Source: Caprimulgus europaeus (taxonomy: Eukaryota > Chordata > Aves > Caprimulgiformes > Caprimulgidae). Taken from it: a DNA stretch of 64,000 bases. The notes beneath the pieces were generated by a model that did not search any database, was not told the DNA's origin, and was given only the letters and a program-made list of their open reading frames with translations. This document shows, piece by piece, positions 40,401 through 54,400 of this stretch; within the stretch, counting starts at the first letter, position 1; each line of letters opens with the position of its first letter. Position numbers and translations under genes: made by a program. The DNA lies in the NCBI GenBank assembly GCA_907165065.1, contig OU015525.1, positions 51,965,537 to 52,029,536 of the forward strand, in the 5' to 3' direction.

Positions 40401-42430
40401 TCAGTTGCTGAAAAAATACCTTAAGGAATGAATTATGTTTGTTTATATAAAACGGTGTCTTCTGAACGGGTAAAAGGAGTGCAGTAACTGCAGTATTATG
40501 CCTTTTCTGTGTTAACAAAAAGTGATAAACAGATGTTTCCTTCTGAAGGACTTCTTCCCAATATCATTGGAGATTAGTGTCGCGTATAGTGCTTAATCAA
40601 ATCTCCACTTGTGTTTGTGTAGTAGAATGGATTGGGATTGAATTCGTGGTTTTAAACTAGTCCTATAGATTATATACCTGCTTTAAAAATAAGCTTTTAA
40701 AATATTTTGTTAGACCACTTTAAATATTATTTCCAAAATTTGATAATAAAACAAGCTATCTTTAAGTGACTTGCACACTGCTTTTGTCTAGAGATTTTCT
40801 TTCTGCTCTGACCCCAAAAGAACTGTAATTCCATGCAAAAATAGACTACTGTGTATGTAATAGCTACACTCTGTGTGTGCATACCTTTTCACTGTCAAAG
40901 GAATTGGCCACCCTGACAGTCTTGAAGAGTGCGTTTGTGCCTTCCTACCTTCTTTGTAATGTCTTTAAGCTGAAATTGAGTTTTAGACTAATAAAAATTC
41001 CAACTGCATGTCCTTCGGACCCTGTGTCACTGTTACCCTTCACTGTATATCTAGCATGCATAGCTTGGAACCAGTGCTAAAATTCTTTTGTCTGAAGAGA
41101 AGTGTGGCCAGCAGGTCGAGGGAGGTGATTCTCCCCCTGTACTCTGCTCTCATAAGGCCCCACCTGGAGTACTGCATCCAGCGTTGGAGCCCTCAATACA
41201 AGAGAGACATGGACCAGTTAGAACGAGTCCACAGAAGGGCCACAAGGATAATCCGAGGGCTGGAGCACCTCTCCTATGAGGACAGGCTGAGAGAGTTGGG
41301 GCTGTTCAGCCTGGAGAAGAGACGGCTCTGGGAAGATCTTATAGCGGCCTTCCAGTACCTGAAGGGTCCTACAGGAAAGTTGGGGAAGGACTTTTCATAA
41401 GGGCAGTTAATGACAGGACAAGGGGAAATGGCTTTAAGCTGAAAGAGGGGAGGTTTAGATTAGATATTAGGAAGAAATTCTTCACTGTGAGCATGGTGAG
41501 ACACTGGAACAGGTTGCCCAAGGAAGTTGTGGATGCTCCTCCCTGGAAGTGTTCAAGGCCAGGCTGGATGAGGCTTTGAGCAACCTGATCTAGTGGAAGG
41601 TGTCCCTGCTCATGGCAGGGGGGTTGGAACTGGATGATCTTTAAGGTCCCTTCCAGCCCAAACCATTCTATGATTCTATGAAGATTTAAATATTAACACC
41701 TCTCCAACACGATATAGTCACAATTTGACAGGGAACTCTTCTGATCCTTAGTTGTTTATTTGTCATCTGAAAGAGTTATTGTAGTGCTAACAGTTTGTGT
41801 GTCTATAAAGAAGTATATTTCTTCTTTGCTTCTGCTTCTTAACTTAGTTGTTGTGGTTTTTTTTGATGTCTGTAGTAGTATGCCTTAACTGTGCAAAAGT
41901 CTTTGCATTATGAATTACATAAAGGATACCATGCAAAATCACAATTAGGAATATACTTGAAGTATTTATAGAGTTTACCCCATTGTGCATAATGGCAAAG
42001 ACATATGGGAGTATGCAAATAAATATGGTCATGTGGATCTACACATTAAAGTGGTATTAAATATTAGTTAAACTGAAAGAATTGGTGGTCAGGTTTGATA
42101 TTAGATAATTATTGGGATCACACTCAGTATCTTGACTTACCAGTGCCTTGTTGCTGAGAATTCCAGAAAACAGGACTAGACAGATCTTAAGAGGTCTATT
42201 TATCCATTCCCTGAGGTAGGATCAGCTATGTCTGTTTAGCCTCCAGTGGTAGAAATTCTGCAGCTCATGTGGCAATGTCTTTTGGCATGTCACTTTCCAT
42301 ACAGCTCTCAGGCCTCACCTTAACTTGCTCCAGTTGAAGCCCATTCCTCTTGTCCTGTCCCATCAGCAGCAGATACAGAAAACAGTTTATTTGCTATCAG
42401 TTTGCAGATATCCTCTCTCCTCTAGCCTGC

Positions 42431-42488
<58 letters not shown>

Positions 42489-45400
42489 CTGTCTATCTTT
42501 ATATCTCCTGTAGCCTAAATAACAAATAATTTTTACTTTTCTTGCAGTTTATTATTGCTTGACCTCTGATAACGTTTCTTTATTTCTTCTGGATTTTCTA
42601 CAGCTGTTACACATTTTGCTTGAAACTGAATTTGCAGAATTGTACGTGACTCTGCAAATGAAGTGCTGCCAACGACAAATGGATTGGAAGGACGGTTTCA
42701 GATTCATTAATTGATTTGTGCTAGATAAAAAAACAGATTGCAGTTAAAAGTCTTTTACTTTTTCTCATTCAATGAGGATAATGCTGGTGTTATTTTAATC
42801 TAACAGTTTTGGATGTGTAAAGCTTATGCTTTTATACACCTTTTTATTGCCTACTTAAATAGAAGATTTAAGTGTGTCTGATAATTAGGTATTTTTGAAA
42901 CAAGTGTGATAACTGGAATATCTTGTAGAACCCCATCCAATATATGCATTCAGACCCCAGTTCAGCAAAATATTGGAGCATAAACCCACTTCAGGCACAC
43001 AAATTATTGCCACTTAAAGTTTTCAGTGGGAGTTCAGGAGCAGCATCTCCCAAATTATTGTTATAGGAGATGTAGTGTCTCTAAGGTGATTGTGTTGTGA
43101 TGTACATGGGTCTAAAATGGTCTGTTAGGTAAGTTATAGCTTAAGAGTCACTGTTAAACAAAAAGGCGGGTTATGCTTGCTAATTTATTTATTTATTGCC
43201 ATTGTACCTTGGCAGGAATTGGTCAATGTGCTGATTTTTTTAGTTTGGAGTGTTTTGATAATATTTTACTTATAAACTACTGAAAACAAGAATAGAAAAG
43301 GGAACAAGTATTATGCAATTTAAATAATTATTTTGCTTTAAAGAAAAGTGAAATTAGTCTTAGCTGATTAAAACAGATACCACTGGAATATTTACATCAG
43401 GCTTTGTGTGTTATTTCCATGAAACAGATGCAGAACCAACAGAAGTGCCAGAACCTCCACCATATGAGAAGAAAATGCAGTTTCTGGAAGATGAATTGTT
43501 TAGACTTACACGATCAGTGCTTGAACTTCAGTCCTCTCTGGCAGGTGTGAATGAAAACCTAAAGTTGACTGTTCAAGAAGATGCTAGTAAGGTGTTGGTC
43601 ACTTGGCTGAACAACCTTTATGACCGTCCAGAGCCTGATAGTGCAGTTGGTGGTGAAACAGATGCTATTCGTCTGCCTGGACTCCTCAACAGCAAAGATC
43701 AAAAAGACCCTTTTATTGATTTTGAAATGGAAGATATAAAATCTGAGCTAGCTGAGGTCAAAGAAGCCTTGAAGATGAGGAATGACAAGCTGGAGGAGCT
43801 GAATGGAAAAGTAAAAGGCTATGAAGGACAATTAAAACAACTGCAGGAGGCAGCACGAGGACCCACAATAACAATGCCCAGTGACAATATATATCAGGAG
43901 TATATAGACTCAAAATTTGAGTCCCTCAGACAGGAGATACTGGAAGGATTTGAAAAGAAAATGGCGGATCTGAAGAACTCTTGTGAATACAAACTACAGG
44001 ATATCCAGCAGCAGTGTGATGACAATGAAAATAACTGCTTAGGAATAATTGATGTTATAAGAGGAAAAGAGAACGATCTGAAGAAAGAAATAAATACTCT
44101 TCGAACTCAGATTCCATCAAACAAGACCAGTTGTTGTAAGGAGGGTGAGAGAAATGACTTTGACCAACAGATTAAAAATTTAGATAAGAAGATTGACAGA
44201 GTTGTGGAAGCACACAGGATCTTGAACGTCAGAATAGATAATGAAATCAGTCGATTGTCAACTCCAGACCTAGAAGACATGTTTGGTGAGAGGTTGGAGG
44301 AGCTAGATGCAAGGATGAACGTTACGGAACGAAATGCTGAAGAACATTGCTTTTACATTGAGGAAACTCTCCGTGGTACTATAGCTGCTGAGGTGGATGA
44401 ATTGAGAGACTTGTTTGACCAAAAGCTACGGGCACTAGAAGATAGACTAGGTGGCACTATTTTAGAGATCGCTAATACTACAGACCCCGATGGAATGTAT
44501 ATTAATCCTGGGCCCATCTTCCCCAGTGATGGAGGATTTGCAAATGAGCAATTTACAGCAGAGATTAATTTCCTGAAGAACAAACTACTGTCACTTGAAC
44601 ACATCTGTGGGCAGAAATGTCAGTCTGCACCACAAAGTATTGAGGACCTTCAGAAAGTGCTAGAAAACTGTAACAACAAGTACGATCACTTGCTTTTTAA
44701 AACAGAGAACAACTCTGTTCTCCTACAGTCTCTAAATAGCTCTCTTAATGAGAAACTCAACTTAATTAAGGGTAACCAACGTGACATCCAGAAAATGCAC
44801 AGAGACGTACGTGTATTCCGGTATAGTCTAAGTGTCATGGATAAAGATATGAAGAATCTTCAAGATGGCTTGAGTAGCTGCAAAGAGCAGCTTCTGGGTG
44901 TCAATTCTACCTGCAGAAAAACACAACGTGGTGTCTTCCGAAAAATCGATCAAATGCAGAGGACATTTGCAAATCAAACTGCTCATCCCAGTGATAATTG
45001 CTGTGGTGAAGTGAAAGAGAGACTAGGACAATTGAATGACCATATCCTGAATGATCTTAGCAAGTGCAAAGAAAAGACCCAAGGTATCCAGGAGGGTGTT
45101 TCAGATGTTGAGAGTAGAGTCTCACGTGTTGAAAAAGTTTGTGGCAAGCTAGACTCTGTCTCAGGTAGCTTGCAGCAGATAAAAGAAGGTCTGAATAAGC
45201 ATGTGAGCAGTTTGTGGAACTGCGTCCGTGAAATGAATGGAACTATAGCATCTCATTCCACTGATATTTCTGGCCTCAAAAATTCTGTCCAACAGTTTTA
45301 TAGTCAGGTCTCCAAGATCACCACAGACATTGAAGGCGTGCTGAAATCTCAGTCTGACACAAGTAAGGTTTGGTTTGGTTTTGTTGTTTCCTTTTTTTAA

Positions 45401-48400
45401 TGCTTTTTTTTGTTTGTTTTTCAACTGACTTTGTTTTCTGAATCATTTATAAAGGAACTAAACAAGGGATGAAAAATTTAATATTATACAATTTCTACTT
45501 TGTTTTTACAGTGACTCTAATTTTGCCTCTTTGCTCTAGAACGCCATAGAGGACTTTGAGTGCTCTTAAAAGTATTCTCACAAAAAAAAGTCTGTTTTTA
45601 TGCTTTCATGTTTACTTTGAGCCAGAACAAAGAGAGTGGGAAAGTTAATATGTATGGATAGTGAGTTTAAAGTGAGTTAAGTAATAATTATCAGTGGGTA
45701 TTATTCCAGATGATTTTATGTGATTTTTAAAAAAAATTTGTTTTATTTTGTTGTGTGAGATTATTCTTTATTCCTTGGGGGAAATTGAAACGTGAATGGA
45801 GAGAAACAAAGTCAAAGGAATTCAAATTTATGATAAGAAAGATTTCCTGTAAATTTTGTTCTTAGCATGAGTTGATCATTATAATTCAGCACCAGCTCTT
45901 TGATTTAGGACTCTTGCAAACAAGCTCTGGCATATCTTGGTGTGGCATTTTAAGACTTCTGGTTCATAACTCTGCCAGAAGTTTGTATTCCCACAATGTT
46001 GTTGGCAAGTTGGCAATATGTGTACAGCCCAGCTGGCAGTGTTTTCCTACCTCAGCCGTTTCTGTTAGTAGTCCAACATGTTTGCTCAAATCTACCTCCG
46101 CCTGTGGCTTAAAGTTTGCATTGGAGTGGCTGAGAAGTAGAGACACATTCCCTTTGGCACAAAAGGCTGTGAAATGATGAACTCTGCACGTTGGTGAACC
46201 TTGCCGTGATGGCTTAGAGACCTTACCAAATGCTACTTAGTTTCTTCTGCAGTTCTTGCCCCAAATTTCAGCAATGTATTGTTTTTCTGAGAGAGTCAAA
46301 GTTTACAGAAGGAAGCCGAGTTCCTGTTTCTGTTAGCATGACGCAAAAACATAGGAATTTGAAACTGTTTTGAAATTGCACTTTTCAGTTGGTTGATGCT
46401 TCTGGTTTTAATTCTGTGCACGTGCGAGTTAAATAAGAGGCTGATTTCTGTGACTGGTTGTAAATCAGAAGAGGTGCTCAGGGAAGAGCCTCTGGGCTGT
46501 GGCAGGTGATGGTGGCTGAAGAAGATAGGATGTGAGACCACAAGCACTCTTACTTGAATGGACAAGTTGTGCTTCATGAAAGGTCTGAAAGTAATTTCTG
46601 TGGGGAAGAATATCCTTCGCACTTGAAGGCAGACTTGAAAATCTGTGATAGATGTGCTTGTTCTAAGTATTTTAATTGTTTAAAACCAAATGTATTACAG
46701 TACTTGACACAGAAATCATCCTGAGATGAGAAGCCCTTGTGTGAAATTAAAAAAAAACCAACCCAAAACCAACAAAAAAACCCCAACAAAAACAACATTT
46801 CTCTTCCTCTAAAGGAAGAGGTGAAGGGGAATGCAGGGGATCTCTAATTCTCATATATTTTTTTTGGTCAAATCTTTACTTAAATTCAACAGAGTGAAGA
46901 CCTTCACCCCTAGATCTTGCAAAACCAGACCAGTCTCCATTAAAATGCAGTATGATGTATCTATGTAATCCTATTTCTCATCTGTCTTGCCCAAAATAAA
47001 TTTGCACTACAGATAAACGTTGGAGAACGATCCAAGATACACACACTAATCTTTCTTCTGCTCTTGAAAGCAGGTGTTCAAGCAGCCTCCTGGGTTGTAT
47101 TTATCAGCCCCCATTACAATGTTGTAAAGCATTAAAAAGCCTCGGCCTGCCTGGGTTCCCACAGCATAATGCCGTTTCAGGGCAGAGCTCTCCCTCCACC
47201 ATCGGGTATTAAAGCTGGGGGAAGGACGCTGCTGCTGGTGCTGGGGTGCAGGCACTTGGAGCACCCCTCACTGCGGTGTGTGCCTCTGAAGCATTCGTGA
47301 AGCATGCACTTAAATACCCAAATGTTTCCAGTTACAGTAACACTGTCTGGCACAGCCAACCAAATAAATTTTGATGGCTGAAGTTGCAGAAAGATGGTGG
47401 CAAAAGAGTGTTTTTTTGAAGTTTGGGGACCCCATTTTGTGAATTGGGTACGGCTTTAACTGTTTTTACGTCCATGATCTGCAGCATCATCTCTGATACC
47501 AACATCATTTGAAAAGAAGACTTTCAGTCCTGGCCGTAGATCGGTGCTCAATTTCTTATGCACTATTTGCCAGCATATCATAGCATTCAAATGATGTCAT
47601 TTGACTTCAGAAGGGCCGAAACAGAAACAAGTTGTTACTAATAACAGTTCTTGAGGGCAGTAAGGCAAGGATATGTTGCAAGAAATACAATAAAAAATCT
47701 TATCAAGCAGTGTAAGCCCAGTGCACTGTGAACCTGAGCAAAGTCAAACGACCCTAATCCTAGGAATATGGTTGTGTTTTTTTCCAAATTTTTTATTAGG
47801 GCATTTGAAGTGCCTCAGTCCAAACTAACAAGCCAGGTTAGTGAATTGTACATCATATACGGACCCAGAGGCCAAACCCATATTTTATTTGTTACAATTT
47901 CTGGTGAAGGTAGCACAGCATCCTGCCGTTCGCCGTACCCAAGGTGATGGCGAGGGCAGGCCACTGGGGACCACGCAGGGTCTACTTGCCAAGGTAATGT
48001 AATCCAGCAGCTCTTTGTCCCTCTTAAATGGTGACTGCCTGCAGCTCCACAACTCATAGGGTGATTTTATGTTCTCATTGCACTCTGTGCATCTCTGCAA
48101 GTATGTTTGCTCTTCAAATGGCATGAAACTGAAAACAGTGTTAAAGGTAGCGGTCTCTTTTAACTTACTGCCTATTCATATAGATTCATGAAGTTTTCCA
48201 GGAGTCAGAAATGTGTTCTTGCACTGATACCACTGCTGTCAGGCTGCAAGCAGTTTGCTTTGGTTACAGTTGTTTGACCTGAACTGCAATTGCTCTGGTA
48301 GTTGTTTCTGCAGCAGGATTTCTAAAGCTAAATGTTGTCTGCTGAAGTTAGGGTCTAAGAACTCAAATGTATGCTTTCCATTACAGCATCGGTAAATGGT

Positions 48401-51400
48401 AACATAACATCTTAGTGTTGCAGCGCAAATAAGAGAGAGTCTTATAGTCGATTCCTCTGGGCTCCCTATGAACTTGTGCAAAATGGTAGTTTGTAACTTA
48501 ATTGTCAAATCCCTTTTGTATCTATATGAGAAAATTCAAGTCAGATCTTTTTGGCTTCTTGTGAGTGCAGTCACAGATTCCTTTACTCACTAGTTTGTTT
48601 TTTGCACTTTCTTTCTGTGTGGTTTGGAGGCTGAGGAGAGCATGGTTGGGGCAGAACGGTACTAGAAACAGATGTACCCCAAAAATCCACCAGCCTCATG
48701 CATCCAGGTTACTGCTCATTTTCCTTCCCAGCAAATCATTCCTCCTTCAGTGCAGTAAGTTGCAGTTTAGAGCTGCCTGGCTAAACAAACTGAAAACATT
48801 AAAATCTTTTTAAGAGGAGGAGGGAAACAAAAGCATTCTTCTTTTCAGCCAAGGAGGGAAATCTGTCCTTCTGTTTTGGTTGCAAATGGGCATCTGAGAG
48901 CAGAAGCTGTTGTCTGACATGGTAACTGAGTTGCTACTTACATCAGTGAAGACAGCCAGAGCAGCAAGGACACCACAGAAGAGGCCAAAAAGGTTAGCAA
49001 AAATGACAGACCAGATCCCTCTCAACTGACACGTGTCTGACTACTGGCAATTTAAGTTGAGCTTTAGGCACCTAATTTTGTATTTAGCTTTCTGGAATTC
49101 TGTATATTGCTGTATACATGCAAGGAAGCTGTTTGCACAGGGTACAGGATTTGAGCTGTTGATTGTTATTTAAAGGTTTAGAAAAGCAAGCAGATAAATA
49201 GATTCATTTTCCCTGTGTCAGCCCAAGTAGTTGTCTTAATAAAGCTCGGCTTAATTGACTAGAGAAATGACAGGTACATGCATCCAAAGGTAAAATATTT
49301 TGTCAGTTTATGTTTTGAATTAGGTTAACCTGAAGATCTTAGCTGAAGGTCTAAATCTATGCCACTGTGGACAGAAGGTGTCTCACGAAGTTAGCAACTC
49401 TGTTAAACAATTCACTTCGATACTTTAAGCCTTTTTTTGGAAAATTTTTATAAGATTTTTTAATCCTGGGATTTTTACAAAGATAATTTTAGTCTGTATA
49501 AAGTGAACGTTTCACTTCTTAGTCCTCTGCCTTGTGGACAGAGTTACTGGGTGAGCTTCAGTCCAGCTTTGTGGTGCATTGCTTGTACAAGTTTGAATTC
49601 TCATGACAGTTAAAGTCAGCCAGCAAAGCTGGGAAGGACTTTTTATCTAGCAAGCATGTCTAGCAAATGAATGCAGGTGGTGTGAGACCGTGACTTCAGA
49701 CAGCCTCCCAGTACTCTGGAAGGCTTATGCAGACTTTTTATGAGACCAAAACCAAGAAATGAGATTCACAAGAGTTAAGTGCAGTTGCCAAGTAATCACA
49801 AAACAGCACATGGGTTGCCAGTGACACCGCCTGGACCCTGACTGTGCATCGTGGCTGATACCTGCACGACTTGGTCGTGAGCTCTTGCCCAAAGGCTCAG
49901 CATAAGGCCCCCCTGGGGGTCCCCAGCCACACAGCAGAGCCAGGGGAAGCCTCACGCCACCTCTGCTTCTGAGCCCAGCCATTTGCTTTAGCCTTGGCCA
50001 CTGATGAATTGACCCAGGCTGATTTTGGACTGTGATGAAGTGCTCCATTCTGACCACTGAGACCTCAGAGCACTGGTCTCCACTGTGGACCATGGTGAGC
50101 GTTTCTGGTGTGACAAATTGCATCTGATAAATTTGCAAGGTGATGTTTGTCCATTTCCCCAGAAACTCACTTCCATCCTTGCATCTAAATCCATACTTTA
50201 GTCTTAAAATGCAACCAAAATAATGAATGCTAGTGTTTAATTTAGAATGAAATTCTAAAGTGTAAAAGCTGTCATTGCATCTGCTAAAATCTACACATTT
50301 GTAAATTCCTGTTCTTAATGTAGATGTAATTCAACTTCATTTTTAGGAGGAAATTGCATCCTTAAATGTCATCTAGGACTTCATTTTTATGAATAAGCCA
50401 TAATTCCTATAAAAGGCTTAGAACTGGACCAGATACACAAATGTTCAACCCTGATGTCATATGTGTTGGCTGCCCTACTGGAAAAGTCTTTTAATAGTAT
50501 CTCTTCCCTTTAAACAATAAAGCTTTTTTGGTAGATTTTATCCTAGGGTTCTGCCTTCATTGTCAGAAAATATTAGTAATGAGAGCACTTGGAATTTTAA
50601 AATTGTTGCTTTTCAGAGGAGGGAAAAAATCTGTAAGTTGGTGTTCATTTATTCTTTTATTCTTTTTGCTGTGGATAATTTTCCTTATGGTAGTGCTGAA
50701 GGGTTAGATAAGAGTGAGACGGCCTTGTGCTAGGTGTTGTGTGAGTACAGAGTCGAAAGCGGGAGTGATGGGCGGGAGGGGTTCAGGAGAACTGAAGTGA
50801 AGGTAGAGAGAGATTGTGCAATGGAGGTGGAGGTGCCAGCGGGCACAGGTGTGACACACAGCCCGCTTGGTGCAGAAAGTCACAGCTGGATTAGCACGTG
50901 AATGTTCATGGGTTGTTTTGATTGCAGCTTGTCCTGTCTCCATGCTGTCTTCACTCCTTTCGCTGTGTCACAGGCTGGGAAAGCAGGGAGTCTGTAGTGG
51001 AAAGGAGTTTTGCCGGTGCATTCTTGGGGCTGAGGGGAAAGGTGGCCTCAAATGAATCCTGTTTTATTTTAAAGTACCATTTTTACAAAAATATGCAATT
51101 TTATGTACTATATTAGGCAAATAATTCTGTATCTTTCCTCTTCCATAATTTCAAAGGGCGATCAGAAGCACCACAGCAGCCGTTGCCACCAAGACCACCT
51201 CTGCAGCCCCAACCTGGCATATCCCTGCTCCCATCAAGGCCAAGGATACAACCCCCTCGACAGAGGACCCCCCTCCAGCCACCGCAGCTGAGACCTCTTC
51301 CACGCCCAGCGCTGCCAGGGTCAGGAGTTGTGCCGTTTCTGCCTGGAACAACCGGGATCATTGTGGAGACTGGAGAGGCCGGGCCTCCTGGCACTGTTTT

Positions 51401-54400
51401 GATGTCAGGAAGAGGGCGGCTTAGGAGTGTGGATGGTCAGGCTGGTCAGAGTACCATGCCCATTGCTGAAGGCTATGCTGGAGCACCAGGTGAGAGAACC
51501 AAACCAGTCACTCCCATCTAAGTGCGATGGACATGCTGGGTCTTGCTAGAGGGGTGGCACCGAGATCTGTTGTGCTTTACCAGCCACCTTTCAGCCTTTT
51601 GTGGACACCTGTTACAGCTGTTGCTGTTGGGAACGGGCTTATGGCAGAGGTGATTTGTGAGCGGCCTTTGCAGCCTCCAGCTGGCTACAGCAGTAGGGAA
51701 AGCAAGTTCAGTGCCAGCTTTGTTGCCCTCGCCAAGGCTGCACAAAGCATGAGGTCAATTGGCCTGATGTAAAATCCTTGGTAACTAGTGCAGTCTTTGC
51801 CACTAGGGAAACTTAAATTATTTTTTTTTCCTTGCCATAGTGCTTGCAGTGGATTTTGTATGCTGTAGTAAGAATTTGTTTTTCTTTGCTATGGCTGCCT
51901 CAGCTTAAGGATAATTGAGCATTAGCTAGGAGATGCTGTTTGGTAGCTGTTTTGGTAGGTTGCTGCTTGGTAACAAAGGGTGCTTCTTAGAAAACGGCAG
52001 TGATATTTTGTCATTGTGTACTCTGTTATGTACTGTGTGACACATACTACTTTTTCTTTGTAGGATATCCAAAGTTATCTCCTCCTACCATGAGCTCACA
52101 AGGTAAGGCAACTGTTTCTTAGAAATTCTTTACACAGGTAGTTAATGTTTGTTTCAGTCCTGGAAAGTCATGGTTGAGAGAACCGTCTTGATTTTTAGTA
52201 TTTAAGTTTATAATTGAGGAAAATCTGGCAGATTTTTGCTATCTAAGCATTAAAATATAATCTGCCTCCTTTGAAAATATGAAACCTTTGAAACCTTTTT
52301 AGGTTTTGAAAAATAATTTGGTTTGGATTATTGTTACTTTCCTCAGTGTTTTTTTTTTAAACATGAAGTGTTTCTATTCCCTAGCAAATGTCAGCACTGA
52401 CCTTTTTTTTCCCCTTTTAAATGAGAAAATACATACTTCTTTCTGACAATTTTAATATTTCTTTACTAAGATATGAATAAAGACAAGACTAAGATCTTGA
52501 AGCAGTATTAGTATCTGAGCTAATGCATGAGTTGGTCTTCCTTGTGTGAGAGTTTCTGGCTTTGTTAGAATCATGAGGGCTTGTGTTCCTGACTTCAGTG
52601 AAAGCAGAGTGCTGCTACTAACAACCACAGTTTTAAAAGATTGAAAATGCAGTTTTCTTGGTTTGATGGGGTTTTTAAATTTTTTCCAAATTATTAATAT
52701 CACAGTTAATTTATAGATTTGTATGATAAACAGGTATAAATCTTGTGTGGGATATGCTGATTGGCCTTGATAAATATGTTGATTGGGTGGTGCCTGGCCT
52801 ACAACCTCATACTCAAGATACTGTCAAACCTCAGGGAATGGTATCCCAGATCAAAGCGAATGTTCCCACACCCTCTTCAAAAAGAATTGTTTCATCTAAT
52901 TTTGTTTGAGGAAATATGAGAAATAGATGAAAATAAAATATTAGGGCTTTATGGCATCCAAAATGCTACCCGTGGGACTTAGTTTGATTGCCCTAACAAA
53001 ATCACACATACACGTCCTGAACACTGGTCTGGGGACTGACGAAAAGAGTTGCAAGGAGTTCACACTCTATTTCTGATATTTATACTTTCTAATTAAAAAA
53101 ATTTTGCATTTGAGGATTGTGGTGGCAAGAACAAGCAGCAGTAGATGAGGCTTCTGGAAGAGGATGAGAAGTAAAGAAATGTTCGTTTATCTTGATGCCA
53201 GCAAAGGCAATATAGATGTCTAGATTCTTGTGATAAATGGATTTCCTGGGGGTTTTATTCCACTTGGTACAACCTATTGCCGTTTATAGACATCAGTAGT
53301 TTAATAGGTTTATGCTAAAACTATGTGAAACAGTAGGTGGGTGTTAAAAGCGTTGGAAAGGCAGGATGCGGCAGGCAGTGCGCCTGCTGCTGCTTGGTGG
53401 AACGTGTGGCAAGAAACATTATCACCCTGGGATCCAGAGGAAGGTGCGCTTGACCAAGGAGTTCCTTTTCCTGATCCGTGCCCCTGAAGACCCATCTAAA
53501 TATAAGATACACCTGCTGATCTGTCCTATAACTTCCTCCCAAATGCCTTGCAAACCCCAGTGGCAGGTACAGTCATAGAAAACACAGATGTAAGGATGGT
53601 GCAAATAGATGTTAGACTTTCATGGAGTTAGAGTATTTACATCCACTGTTGCTGTCAGAGTCTGCTTATAAACAGCAAATAAAGAGCATTCTGGGGCAGA
53701 ATTCAGCAGTTATGTGTTGTGGAAATTAACAGCTGAGGAAGGGAAGATTTTGCTTACTGGAGGAGGAATTTAATACTTAAATAAGGCATCAAGGAATCCT
53801 TAATGTCCAATTTGTGCAGGATCACAGTTTATGGTGTCTTTGCCAGTCTTCAACCAGTACATTTTGTGGTACTGAAATTAAAATTTTAAAGAAGATCAGA
53901 CTTTCTTGTACTATAATTCCTAAAATAAGAAGCTTGTACTATTAAATTTGCCTTCCGAGTACTCCCTTTTGTTTCTGTTTCTGAATAGCTTCTGTTATAT
54001 AAAAGCAGTGCTCAGGGAGAAATCAGGGCTCCAACTCTGTCCTCTAGGATTAAATTAGTGCTCTTCTTGAATGGTGAGGCATGATTTGCATGCTTCCAAT
54101 ACTGAATAATTTCTTGAGTTGTTCAGATTCATCAGCTATCTGTTTGCATGCATCTTAAAATATAACTTGGTAGGTAAAGATCTTCAAGGATTTAGAAGTA
54201 TTAATGAGAAAGTATGAGGCACAGCATTACACATTAGCTCTATTTTCACAGGCAAGGAGTTTATGACAAAGGTGAGTTAAGTGTTGGGACCTAAGAGAAT
54301 CCACCTAATCCCTTTCAATATGGAAAGAGTTGAACCAATTGTTATTTAAAGAAACATCAGCAGCAAATGTTACTGAAGCATGGCAATTTGACAGTTATGA

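Larger units (their letters stand above)
39899..43427 (+). other. EMILIN2 intron 3 (3.5 kb)
   Basis: GTAACT donor and CATGAAACAG acceptor. It contains a T-run near 40321-40339, a CR1 3' portion at about 41095-41682 and a (CTAT)n microsatellite at 42431-42488. I see no other exon. Confidence 0.85.

Noticed and set aside
44353..45424. Minus-strand open frames within EMILIN2 exon 4
   Set aside because: They are shadows of the coiled-coil coding sequence on the opposite strand.
51527..51772. 81-codon open frame in EMILIN2 intron 5 with a FSASF motif vaguely like the start of a C1q domain
   Set aside because: It is not in frame with exon 5, ends in a stop before exon 6, and the similarity covers only a few residues.
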